Assembly: GCA_038025085.1 (NCBI GenBank)
Contig: CM076148.1
Span: forward strand, 37,903,691-37,967,690
Origin: Tetragonia tetragonoides
Lineage: Eukaryota; Streptophyta; Magnoliopsida; Caryophyllales; Aizoaceae
DNA length: 64,000 nt
Direction of reading: 5' to 3'
The notes beneath the pieces were generated by a model. It was not told where the DNA came from, searched no databases, and saw only the letters and a program-made list of their open reading frames with translations. This document shows, one piece after another, positions 11,826-22,199 of the stretch (positions are counted from its first letter, which is position 1; each line of letters begins with the position of its first letter). Both the position numbers and the translations under genes were made by a program.

Positions 11826-12089
11826 TATAGAACTATATTCTCTCCGGTCTATGCAAATCTTTACGCTTTCCATTTATATTTGGCCCAGAAAAATCTTTAC
11901 GTTTTCCTATTTGTTTTTTTGAGGTCAAATTTTGTAAACTTTAACCTTAAATATGTAAAAAATCTCTATGAATAATTATGATTTGAAAGTATATGCATTA
12001 GATTTCATTTAAAACATATTGTCAAAATATCAAATTTTTATAAATTTACATGTATATTTTTATAGATATTAATAGTCAAAATACCCCCA

Positions 12090-12260
12090 AAACTGCGAAA
12101 AAGACGTTAATTTTTACTTGAACAGCCAGGCCTACAAGATCAGTAGCCTATTTGCCTAACAAAAAACGTTGATTTCTACTTAACAGCCAGGCCCACAAGA
12201 GTAGCCTATTTCCCCAACAAAAAACCATTGTAGATTTCTACTTGAACAACCAGGCCTACA
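12090..12260. repeat. ~64-bp tandem repeat, nearly three copies
   Basis: Units share ACTT(GA)ACA(G/A)CCAGGCC, ACAAGA and TAGCCTATTT-CC(T/C)AACAAAAAA, starting near 12106, 12168 and 12230. The last copy is truncated. It lies within the BAHD copy B intron, between the Copia element and the Stowaway MITE. Confidence 0.7.
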
Positions 12261-12326
12261 AAAGTAATAATAAAAAATAATATTAAAAAATTGAAATGAG
12301 TTAAAACAAGCCATACTAATCTTGTA

Positions 12327-12623
12327 CTCCACCGTCCCATAATATAAGTCGTTTTAGAAAATTGGTTTATTCCCATATTATATATTATTTATAGTTCCAA
12401 TAACAAAATATTTAATTTTTTACCTATTCTACCCTTATTTCACATTATCTCATTAATTACTCACTTTTATATTAGTAACTATTTAATCACTTTTTTGCTA
12501 AATACAAAGTCAAGAAGTAAACTAGTCAAGTTTAATTATTTTTGCAAGAATTGAGACTATTTAATAATTTTCTTAATTCGTGTGTAAAAACCTTAAATGA
12601 CTTATATTATGAGGCGGAGAGAG
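12327..12623. mobile_element. Stowaway-type (Tc1/Mariner) MITE next to a splice donor
   Basis: The left end CTCCACCGTCCCATAATATA and the right end, read inverted, CTCTCTCCGCCTCATAATATA are matching terminal inverted repeats continuing into AAGTC. TA dinucleotides flank both ends (12325-12326 and 12624-12625). At 297 bp and AT-rich inside, it is typical of the family. Its edge is only about 9 bases into the BAHD copy B intron from the GTAAGT donor. Copy A lacks it. Confidence 0.88.
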
Positions 12624-13471
12624 TATGTACTTACCGTCATTGGCACCACCATGACAGTTGATGTAATTGGCATTGATCTTAGCCTTGAGCATTGCTATAG
12701 ATTTAGCCGAGAAGTGAAAGACCCTCTTTCTAAGGCTAAGCTGACCAACTTCATCGAACCGCGATATAAATTCTTCCGGCTTAACATACGGTAGCTTAAT
12801 GATCGGACCATATCCATCAGGAATTGGTTGTTTATAGATCGGCACATTAGTAATCATCATCCTGCTGTTGTTCTCATCCAATGAATTTGATGATCATTTC
12901 AGGAAAAATTCGGACCACGAATTCAAGAAATGGGTCAAGGAGGAACGGTATGGTTCATGGAAAACCCAAAAAAGACCCCATCAGCTAACTCAGTGACTTG
13001 AACAGACAACAAAGGTCTAGTATGACCATCATGATTAACAGCCCCCTCACCAAAATCAAAGAATGATCGGACTATCCTAGGCACATCGCCGTTGGAGGAG
13101 GAGCCGTGGACGATATCGGAAACCGTCACCTCGAGGGCGGTTGCGCTCATGAGCCTTGTCCCGGGCCCTTTGTTGCAATCGATGTATATCCAACATGAGT
13201 GTTCCTCTTCGTAAACCTCGGTCGAAAGCCGGCCGGCAAGTGGGTAGAAATGGACTAGAGCATGAGATAGAGAAACTTTGAGGTTCTCCAAAAGAGAAGA
13301 AATTGTAGTAGGAGTGTTAGTTTTAGTAGCAAAGAGGAGACCTCTTTGCATGTAGGCTACGGATAACATGGATACATCTCTAGGACCTAAGTAGTAAGGC
13401 AAACTATGCTTTTCATCATTGATGATTGGTTTGATGAAGCATTCTGAAATAAGCTTAACTTGATGAGACAT

Positions 13472-14172
13472 AATAATTATGTAGGATAAATTAGTATATG
13501 GGGTACTATAAATTGGATTAGGTAGCTATTTTGACGATAAATCTCTCTCTTTTGAGAGGGATGGCGATACATATATGATATATAGATGCTGTTTCACCTA
13601 ACTCCCAAGCATCTCTAAGATGATTTATGAGAAATAACTCGCAAGTGGCAGTAACCATACTGTTGCACAAGTGAACAACCATACATTATTGCAGGCCTGC
13701 GTGCCCTTTCTCACACCCCAAAGAAAAAACTTTAGCACTACCAAACTGCACAGGCCTTCCACTGACATAATTGATCAAGCTGTACGGGCCAGAAAGCAGC
13801 GACCCATCACCAAGCTTCACCTATGCGCATCCCACTAGCACTAACAAACCCACCTCCAATAGTCACCAGTCACGCCATCGACCATCAGCCGCAGTCCCTC
13901 CATGCCTCTCTTCAGTCTTCACTCACCCCCGGCCACCACTCAGTTAGTCAGTTGTGTTTGCAAAACTAATTGTAGCTGCGGCCTGCGAGTCGTAGTTGAA
14001 ACTCCTGCACGTATTATTAGTTGTGTGTAACTTTAACTTCTAGCTAATTAGCTTTTACAAGAGTTCTTGGCCCCTAACAAAATCAAGGTTTCAGCCACCT
14101 CATAGTTAATTATAAGCCACCTCATAGTTAATTAAAAGCCACCCCCAATTCAATGAAGTTGTATTAAAATAT
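13472..14172. other. Upstream region of BAHD copy B, no gene seen
   Basis: The first ~120 bp resembles the copy A upstream region in its TATATA-rich composition and could contain the copy B promoter. Beyond it lies C-rich low-complexity sequence (13700-13940) and then a short duplication of AGCCACCTCATAGTTAATTA near 14093 and 14116. Confidence 0.35.
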
Positions 14173-14245
14173 AGCCTATGTAGGATTTAAACCTACACTT
14201 GTGGCATGTAAACACACATTGCTCTACCATTTGAGCTAATAGGCT
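14173..14245 (-). tRNA. tRNA-like sequence (pseudo-tRNA or SINE head)
   Basis: The minus-strand sequence starts AGCCTAT-TA-GCTC and ends CCTAC-ATAGGCT. The 7-bp acceptor stem pairs perfectly, the D arm GCTC...GAGC and the T arm GTAGG-TTTAAAT-CCTAC also form, and total length is 73. The anticodon stem does not pair well, and a loop TTTACAT would give anticodon TAC (Val) only tentatively. No encoded CCA. Internal A and B boxes are recognisable. It is more likely a tRNA pseudogene or the head of a tRNA-derived element than a working tRNA. Confidence 0.45.
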
Positions 14246-14659
14246 TCATAAAACATACTTGTGACTTTGTGATAAATTATGTAGAAGTCTCAAATCATCC
14301 CCTTTGAATCGACCAACCCCATTATGATCTAATTCATTCAATCCCTCACTAAACCTCATTATTAGACAAACTTAATCATCACATATCAGATATCTTTTCA
14401 AATGAATGCTAAGTACACTCATTGACTTCAACAAATACATGTTTGTTCAAGTTCTACTCTGTCCAAATATGATTTTTACCTACAGAACCTGGAATTGAAG
14501 CTTTAAGCTTTTATCTTTTAACTAATTAAGCAATCAAACTGTTAGACACTCAAGAACACACAAACCAGATCAGGCTATTCATAACAAGCAAGACCTACAA
14601 ACACACAGTAAGTTAGGGGTTGTTTAACTGAAAGTAACAGAGAGCTTATACTAAACAGA

Positions 14660-15100
14660 AAGAAAAGGAGATAAAGGAGCCACCCCCAATTCTCAATTCT
14701 CAAATAACAGCGTGCTAGCTTGGTCAAATATCTAATTGCTAGGAGATAAAGGAGCCACCCCAAATGCTCCATAGGAGCCACCCTAATAAAACTACAGACG
14801 CCACCCCTATAAAACCACAGGCGGCGCCACCCCTATCACTGGACAGTAATTACCTCCATTATTTCATAATGGCCACCCCATGAAGGAGAAACATAGATTA
14901 GCATCCATATCTTCCCCGCCTTTAGATTAATCAACATCAAGAACTTCATCAAAAAAAACATCACCAACAAACTAATAAATGAACCAACCTTTCCTAATAA
15001 GATCTTCTATTCATTTATAGTTATATTTTTCATTATTGAGTCACCCCTTGATCAACTAAGGAGCCACCCCTGTGGAGCCATCCCTAAAACTTGTCACAGA
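14660..15100. repeat. Scattered GGAGCCACCCC motif cluster
   Basis: GGAGCCACC(C), GACGCCACCCC and related forms recur at irregular spacing (near 14676, 14749, 14775, 14798, 14826, 14870, 15059 and 15075). The same motif forms a denser array at 30.87-31.05 kb. There is no coding sequence here. The rest of 14246-15840 is AT-rich with no supported gene; a purine-rich segment at 15480-15520 looks like a 5' leader but leads into no ORF. Confidence 0.5.
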
Positions 15101-15934
15101 GAATAGCACATACTGACATACATAATAGATTTTGAACCCATGACAGCATACTCCTATATCACTCTCCAAAATGCACATAATTGAAAGCTTAAAAATGTGT
15201 TTTTGGCAACGACAAACTACTAGCTTATGTGCAATTCATTGTATTACCTCATAAAATGTTAAAAAGGAACAGAATCAACTTTCAATTCCAAAAACAAAGC
15301 CCACAAAGGGCAAAAAACGAAATCCAATTCATCACGTCCATGACAGAACTCAAAGAAGGAGATTCATAAAATTAGGGTTTCAAATTTCTTACCCTATCAA
15401 TTGTACCGATTTGATTATTCGACGAAGTGTTTGCACGAGTTCAGTCGTCTTGAAATAAATCAATTGCACGAGTTCGAGAGCGAGGGAGATATGGAGAGAG
15501 AAATTATAGGGAGACGGCGGATCAAAGTAACGACTGATAGAATTGGTTGATAACCGAACTCCTTTTAAACAAAACTTTTCATATTTGCAACTAGACCCCC
15601 GCGTCTAAATGTTTTTGCAACTTAGAACTTAGTCCATGATGGGACCGAAATTTTCAAGTGTTTCAATAACAAACCACCAGTGTGATTATGCGGTGGGGTG
15701 TTATCCAAGTCCCAACTTATAGAATATTTTTAAATTATTTTTTTCTTTTTCCAAATAGTCCAAAAATCGCTCCTATTTCTAGGGATATATCAGAGGGCAA
15801 TATTGTTAGGTCATAGGTGGTATTAGTGAAACATCAGAAAATTTGCGATGGTAGACTAAGCCTTTACAAGTTTTTGTAAAAGTAAAGGGCTTTTAATACT
15901 CTAGCGAGAAGGCTATTTAGGTTCTTGAGAATCC

Positions 15935-17250
15935 TGTTGGGGAAATTTGCGCAGCACAAAAAATAAACACACAACACAAACAGTAAAAGAGTATCGAACA
16001 TACGATATTTTAACGTGGAAAATCCCTTTGAACAAAGGGTAAAAACTAGGGGTGAGCATGGGTGGGTACCCGTCTAAAATACCTGGAACTGGTACTGGAA
16101 CTGGTTACTACGGGTCTCGAAATCTGGGAATTGGTACTGAAACTGATTACCACGGATCCTGAAATGTGGGAACTGGTACTGAAACTGGCGGGTACCGGTT
16201 CCGGGACCAAGTACCCATTTTCACTTTTTCATAGACTTTTTTGTTCTCTTTTTCCCCCAAAACTTAATATTATTTTATACAACTCTCTTTAATAAACCAT
16301 CTATTACTAAAATTTACCTAATATCATAATATTAGAACCCAAAAACGAAAATACAAAAATAATAATTAATAAAACTCAATGCCACAACAAAGTATGAAAC
16401 TCATAAACTGGATCTTGGAACTGGTCCTGCTTGGTACCCGGCGGGTACCTGGTCCCAAAAACTTGTACCCGGAACTGGTACTGGTTCCAACCAGTTTCGA
16501 AATTCTGGAACCAGAACTGGTCCCGGTGGGACTGGTTTCAAGTCTGGACCCGCCGGATCCTGACTAGTTCCGGATCCAGAACCAGGTACTTGGTCCCATT
16601 GCTCACCCCTAGTAAAAACCACGGTGTTGATCTCCACTCACTAAACAATAATCCACTATGATAATCAAGGAAATACAACAAGAACCGAACACTATGCCAA
16701 CACGACAAGTACACAATATCTCTACATCTAGTACAACTAGTACTCGGATGTCAGAGATCTCACCAGATACATGTCGCTGAACCGGAATACCGTCTATTTC
16801 CGTGCCGAAACTATCTCCACCTCGATCATCCACCTCATACACGAAACCACCACTTGAGAGCTTTCCATCACTACCGAAGAGAGACCCTCCCTCTCATTGG
16901 CTTTCAGCCCCTGCCTCCTTGTTCTATATTTGCAGCAACCTCACATTTGGTACACCACTCATACTTGGGCACACTTCATTCTTTCTGCCGTCCCCTTCTC
17001 TTCTTTTATAGTGCGGCAATCCACTTCCAAAGGAAGCTTTCACTAATTGACTTCCCAGAGAAGCCATCACCTAGTAAAGGCCACTTGGCCACCAATTAAT
17101 GAGCCACCCAAAATAGCCTCATTTCCTTTCATTTTGGACTGAACCCAACAATACCATTCCACCGAAACCAATTCGGTGTTAACAAATAACAACTACTAAT
17201 TTTTCTCTTTTACTTAGATTAACCCACAAATTGGGATATTAACCCCAACA
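15935..17250. mobile_element. Solo LTR with 5-bp target duplication
   Basis: The ends TGTTGGGG (15935) and CCCCAACA (17243-17250) are perfect inverted repeats. Identical AATCC lies on both sides (15930-15934 and 17251-17255). There is no internal retrotransposon domain. Without the nested hAT MITE the LTR is about 743 bp. It lies inside the LINE remnant and ends about 260 bp before the start of the first alpha/beta-hydrolase gene. Confidence 0.87.
16047..16611. mobile_element. hAT-type MITE nested in the solo LTR
   Basis: The terminal inverted repeats are TAGGGGTGAGCA-TGGG at left and, inverted at right, TAGGGGTGAGCA-ATGGG. An 8-bp target duplication GTAAAAAC flanks both ends (16039-16046 and 16612-16619). 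Subterminal regions are full of GGTACC, GGAACTGGTACTGG and similar variants in both orientations, giving long self-complementary arms around an AT-rich core. No transposase. Confidence 0.92.
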
Positions 17251-17760
17251 AATCCTCCATCCCTGCTTGGCGAGCATAGCCCTCCCGCAACATTCTAAAG
17301 CCCATCCCTCCTCCTTTTGACACTGCCATGAGTGCCATCGACCATAGTCTTCCAACTAGTCCAATGAATTCCTTTATCACTATCCATTCCTCCACTCCAC
17401 CAGAATAACCAATTGGAAAACTCAACGTATCTTCTCAAAAATAATTGTATATGTAGGGATAGCTTGAGACAAATAACCAGTTGGCCTGTTACGGCATCGT
17501 TAACCAGCGCAATGTTATCTTTGACACCGAGCTACTCACCACTTTGTTCACCACAGCCAGAGAAATCAAAAGCCAAGACACGTTTTCGGGTTTGGGCAAA
17601 TGGGTTCCCTTCATTTCTTCCCAAAGATGTCGAGAAAATCAAAAACCCTTTTGCTCGTAATTTGGCTCAAAGGATTGAGAGATTGCCTGTGCAGGTTTGT
17701 TCTTTCTTTCCCACTTTTCCACTGTATCCAAATTTTCATCTTTGGCTTCAAACTATGATG

Positions 17761-18010
17761 TTATTTTGTTGGAATTTTAGTGGGTTTTTGATTTTTTTTT
17801 TTGACATATTGACTTCTTCTGGGGTTACTGTGAGTGAAGTGTTATTTTCTTGGAATTTTAGTGGGTTTTTGATGATTGCTTTTGACATTTTTGACATACT
17901 GGCTTCTTCTGGGGTTACTTTGAAGTGTTATTTTGTTGGAATTTTAATGGGTTTTTGATGATTCCTTTTGACATTTTTGACATATTGGCTTCTTCTGGGG
18001 ATACTGTGAA
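17761..18010 (+). repeat. ~85-bp tandem triplication in intron 1
   Basis: Three units start at 17761, 17842 and 17928. Each reads TTATTTT(G/C)TTGGAATTTTA, then GGGTTTTTGAT, then TTCTTCTGGGG(T/A)TACT. Successive copies differ by small indels. It has no coding role. Confidence 0.85.
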
Positions 18011-19054
18011 GTGTTGTGTGTAGATGTTAGATGTAGCTACTTTTGTGGTTGTCATCAAGAACTATCAAAAGGACTGGATTAATCTATGATATGACAAATT
18101 TGGGGCATTCAACATCCTAAAAGTTTAGCTCTGACACTTTCATTTAAGCATTTGAATGGTTAACTCGATAGAATTGTGTAATTGACTGTTCCTGCATCGT
18201 AAGGAATGATATAGAATAATCTAACAAATTGTAGCAAAAATTTCATCCATAGGCAATGCCAATTATTCGATTGTAACTAATGTTAGTTTACCAAGGGCAT
18301 CATGAATGAAGTGTCATTATGCAATTTGAGTATTCACTAATAGGTTTGTTTTGTCTTGTGACTTATAGGGAAGCAAATATGGTAGTTTAGTAAAGTGTTA
18401 GTTTTCTCCTCGATAACTTTGACGGAACAGAAGCAAGAGATAAGGAGAGGAGAATGCTAGAATAGGTGGAAAGAAGGGAGAGGCTGGCCAATGGTCATGA
18501 TGACAAATTGCTATTAGTCTTTGTTCTTTCTTTGCTATGTGTTGCTACCGAAATTTCACCTCTACTTTTCATTAGTTACAAATTTAATTTTGCTGGAGTA
18601 GTATACATATATTGGTTTCAATCTATCCGCATTTGTCATTAGACAGGTCACTGCATAACCGCAATGCTCTTGTTTGTTTTAGCACAATAAAATGACTAGA
18701 CAGAACAATTTGTAGCATGGATTTAAAGGCATATTGTTAAATCATCACCCTTGCCCTTTTTAGGGCTGCCCAATTTGGGCATATTTTGTATCCGTTTCAC
18801 GTGGTAGATATATGGGGTCCTTCAGGATCTGGATCCCTCCGCTGGTCCCCAACCATGATTGGCTTATGCCTTTTCTTCAAGAGCTTGTGTTGTTTGAGCA
18901 TTATGCTTACAAGTCTCCTCGAGATTGGTCCCCTAATGTAACTCCTTTCTTACCTTCCAAAAAAAAGTCTTCAGTTTTACCTAGCACGCTCAAAGTTGTT
19001 GAAAAGGAGGGTGACTCGGTGAGGGTGATAATTCTCGGCTGTTCTTGGTCTATG

Positions 19055-19186
19055 CTGTTGTCTATTTCAGATAACATGGATATCCGGGCTTTGTCCGACC
19101 TCATAGGCCCTGAGGAGGCTTGAACCCCGGAACCTTCAGATTAAATCTCAGAGGTCTTACTAGTTGAGCTAGGCCATTCAGGGTTA
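19055..19186 (-). mobile_element. Short tRNA-derived SINE in intron 1
   Basis: On the minus strand the element begins near 19186 with a Pol III A box (GGCCTAGCTCAACTAGTAAG) and a B box (GGGGTTCAAGCC). It is flanked by a near-identical 14-bp target duplication GTTCTTGGTCTA(T/C)G at 19041-19054 and 19187-19200. At about 132 bp it is short even for a SINE. Confidence 0.72.
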
Positions 19187-22100
19187 GTTCTTGGTCTACG
19201 TTGTAACAAGCTTGGTAGCTCTATTGCAACATACTTATATGTTTTGTAACTTGGTTCGAGCAATATAACTTGTAGACAATAATAAAATAGTTGAAGTTGT
19301 TCAAGAGATGGCAATAATCAGTTGAATATTCTAGTGCAATGTGTATCAAGTTGATGTGGTGTTACTAAGACCTTGTTCTTCTCATCTTAGCCATGCAACT
19401 TTCATTTCAATTTTGCAAAAATAGTTCAACAACTTACTTTTTGTCTCACATATTACTATTCATCTGATTCAAATATTTTCAGCAAATTCAGTTCTGTTCT
19501 GTTCTGTTGAATTCTGTTGAAAGGAACAGAGCCTAAATACTGCTGCCTTGCAATGCTATTGCAGGTCACAATGTCAGAAACATCTATCATGAGCAGTTGT
19601 GTGAGGCCCTTGACAAACGGAAAAACTGAACCAGTTGTTCTCTTGCACGGATTTGATAGGTCAGTCTTTCTTAGAGCATGTGTTGCTATGGAAGAAATTC
19701 TGAGTCCCTCCATAGTTCATTGCAGTTATTCTTTAGTTCTTGTTTAGAATGGAGATACACGTATCCGTTGCTTGAGGAGGCTGGTCTGGACAGCTGGGCT
19801 ATTGACATTCTTGGTTGGGTTTTTTCTGATTTAGGTAAGTCAATTATCCTTAGGATCTAGAATTAAAACTATAATTGCTACGTCCTTCTGTTATGCCCCT
19901 AATATTCTTAATCCTCATCTGCTTTTCCAGGTCACTGCTTCTTTTTTCTTTTAAATTCTTTTATTTTCTTTGTGTATTAGGAAGTCGTCCATCGTGTGAC
20001 ATAGCATCAACGGGATCATTTGTTTCTGGTAGTAAATCCATCTTTATCTTTAAATGGTTTACAAGTTAAAAAGAACTGCAGATTATTCCTTTGTATGAGT
20101 GCTGGAAGCCTTATGAAGACATCATGTTCTGGTTCATTGGTTTTTGTTGCTATTCTTAGTTTTTCTTCAGATTGATCTCTGTATTTGTCTCATCCATCAC
20201 AGTTATGGAAATCTTACATCAAAAAGCCAATGATACTTGTTGGACCGAGTCTTGGAGCTGCAGTGGCGATTGACTTTGCTGTTTACTATCCAGAAGCAGT
20301 AAGTAGGATTCATTTATTGAGATAGTTTTTGAAAATATAGCCCCAGAGAATTTGCTGCAATTGCAATGATATAAGTTACATTCTAAATATTCCTCCTCGT
20401 CTTTCAGGTGAGCAAGTTGATTTTGGTTGATGCAAGTGTGTATGCAGAAGGCACAAGTGAAATGGCAAAACTCCCAAGACTGATTGCTTATGCTGGAGTA
20501 AGTGCTTGGCCCAGTAGAATAAGTTGTAACATCTATATATGGTTAATATTCATTTCCTTTGTGGATTCTTATCCATTCACATCCATGTTTGCTGTATGAT
20601 ATGACTACTTTACTTTGAGGAGACATCTTAGGTCACCATTCTTATAAAACTTAATTATATAGCCTTAACTGCAGGTTCTCATACTAAAACTAATTCAGCA
20701 CACAACCCTTGTACTGTTATATTGCATTAGGTTGCTTTGCTGAAGAGTGTGCCTCTACGATTTTATGTGAACAAGTTGGCCTTCAATAGCGTATCCTTGG
20801 ACACTAGCTTGGACTGGATGAATGTAAGAACATTCTTTTACCTTGTTATTATTTTGGAAATATGTAGTCATGACATGGGATTGACTGTTTTATTTCATAT
20901 GGTACAACAGATTGGTCGGTTCCATTGTTTATATCCCTGGTGGGAGGATGTAACTGTTGATTTGATGGCAAGTGGAGGTTATAATGTTATTCCCTTGATT
21001 AAACAGGTATGTGGATGACGTTTGTCCATGTCTGGGATTTCATGAGTAGTCCGTATTATCCATTTCTGTTTCACTAGCCTTCAGGAAGTTTGATAACCAA
21101 GTTTGGCAATCTGGTTATTAGATTTGATAAGCTTGTTTGGACGTTGCCTTGCAATAGTTTTAGCACAATGAAAATGTGAGGATTTCTGTGGGAATAAAAT
21201 TGAAAGGTGTTCTCACTTGTGCCTTGTCGATGAGTGTAAGGATCCCTACACGGCTACACCTACACATTTTTGGAAAATCACTTGACAGTCTATTAGAACT
21301 GTCTGTGTGTCACCATTCTCAGTTGTTAAATACTTCCCTGCTAGCCAGTCATGTGAAAATATTCTACGTCATATTGTCTGTCTAGTCCGAACTCCTTTCA
21401 AAATCACGCTGAACGCACTCACATGATACTCAACCATTGGTGCATTCACTTTTAGATAAAAATATCCCACCATTGGTAACAAATATCATATTGGAAATAG
21501 ACATTTATTGCTGGCCAACAAACTCAGGCTACAAGTAGCTGAAAGCTAACTAGAATAAACACAGAAGCATGATTTCATTTCTTATTTTTTTATTTTGAGG
21601 GAACAGAAGCATGATTTCTTATGTAGTCAAACATCAATCAACCTCTCACTTCTCAAAATGTAGTCAAAAATATATTCTAGTATGTTGCTGCATAAACTAC
21701 GAGTGCTATTAGAATTTTTGGGTCATCTTCACCATTGCATGTGAACCGAGCTTGAAGTTGAACTGTGCTCAAGTTTATTTGTCAAGGAGGACAACAGTAC
21801 ATACTAAGAGACAAATGCATTTTGACAGGTGAAGCAGCGAACACTTATCATTTGGGGGGAGGATGATCAAATTATCAGCTACAAGCTTGAGCTGGTAAGT
21901 TTACATCTTGAGATCTGTTTGATACCAAAATAAGTTAGATGTGCAAATATATATGCATTTGTGGCTTTTGAATCCCTGTTCGAGTGGATTTGTAGTGGAC
22001 ATAGAAGAATTCACTTCAATAATAATACCTTTGACCTGACCTCCAAAAATGTTAGACGTATGCATTGTCGAAACAAGGGTTATCTCAATAGGATTACTGA

Positions 22101-22199
22101 TTATGGAGACTGTACAATAATCCTCCTTTCTCTTTGGGGATGGGGGGCCGAGGGTTGTCTTTCATAGTTCATGCCCTGTATGCCTCTTTAAGTCATGTG

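Larger units (their letters stand above)
4992..13471 (-). pseudogene. BAHD acyltransferase copy B, split by a Copia insertion and frameshifted
   Basis: This tandem paralog of copy A lies about 600 bp upstream of it. Exon 1 runs 13471 to 12635 (donor ACG|GTAAGT) and exon 2 runs 5613 to 4992. Two lesions break it. First, at the catalytic motif, 10 bases between two GTT triplets are missing compared with copy A. The product reads NHTV and then shifts frame near 12943, losing the catalytic Asp of HxxxD. Second, exon 2 lacks one base near 5443, shifting frame after RPRLNPPLS. The C-terminal motif is EFGLG. The ~7-kb intron contains a Copia element (5659-11825), a short tandem repeat and a Stowaway MITE. 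An active product is not expected. Confidence 0.85.
15850..17490 (-). mobile_element. LINE remnant (reverse-transcriptase C-terminal region), split by a solo LTR
   Basis: Read on the minus strand, 17490-17251 gives, across frameshifts, QAIPTYT, FWWSGGMDSDKGIHWTSW, GGGMGFR and MLAKQGWR. After skipping the solo LTR, 15934 onward continues ILKNLNSLLARVLKALYF. These are the ordered landmarks of the C-terminal part of plant L1-type reverse transcriptases. The reading resumes exactly across the LTR insertion (codons for WR|ILKN), showing that one LINE copy was interrupted. It contains stops and frameshifts and is dead. Confidence 0.8.

Noticed and set aside
16401..16661. Overlapping ORFs on both strands near 16.4-16.6 kb
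   Set aside because: They arise from GGTACC/GGAACTGGTACTGG subterminal repeats of the hAT MITE.
17413..17511. Upstream extension of hydrolase gene 1 before ATG 17512
   Set aside because: The extended frame would start at TTG, and the added sequence overlaps the antisense LINE remnant. The first in-frame ATG is 17512.
18812..19123. 103-codon plus-strand ORF in intron 1 of hydrolase gene 1
   Set aside because: It runs into the SINE and has no splice continuity with the hydrolase frame and no recognised family. Kept only as an unexplained stretch.
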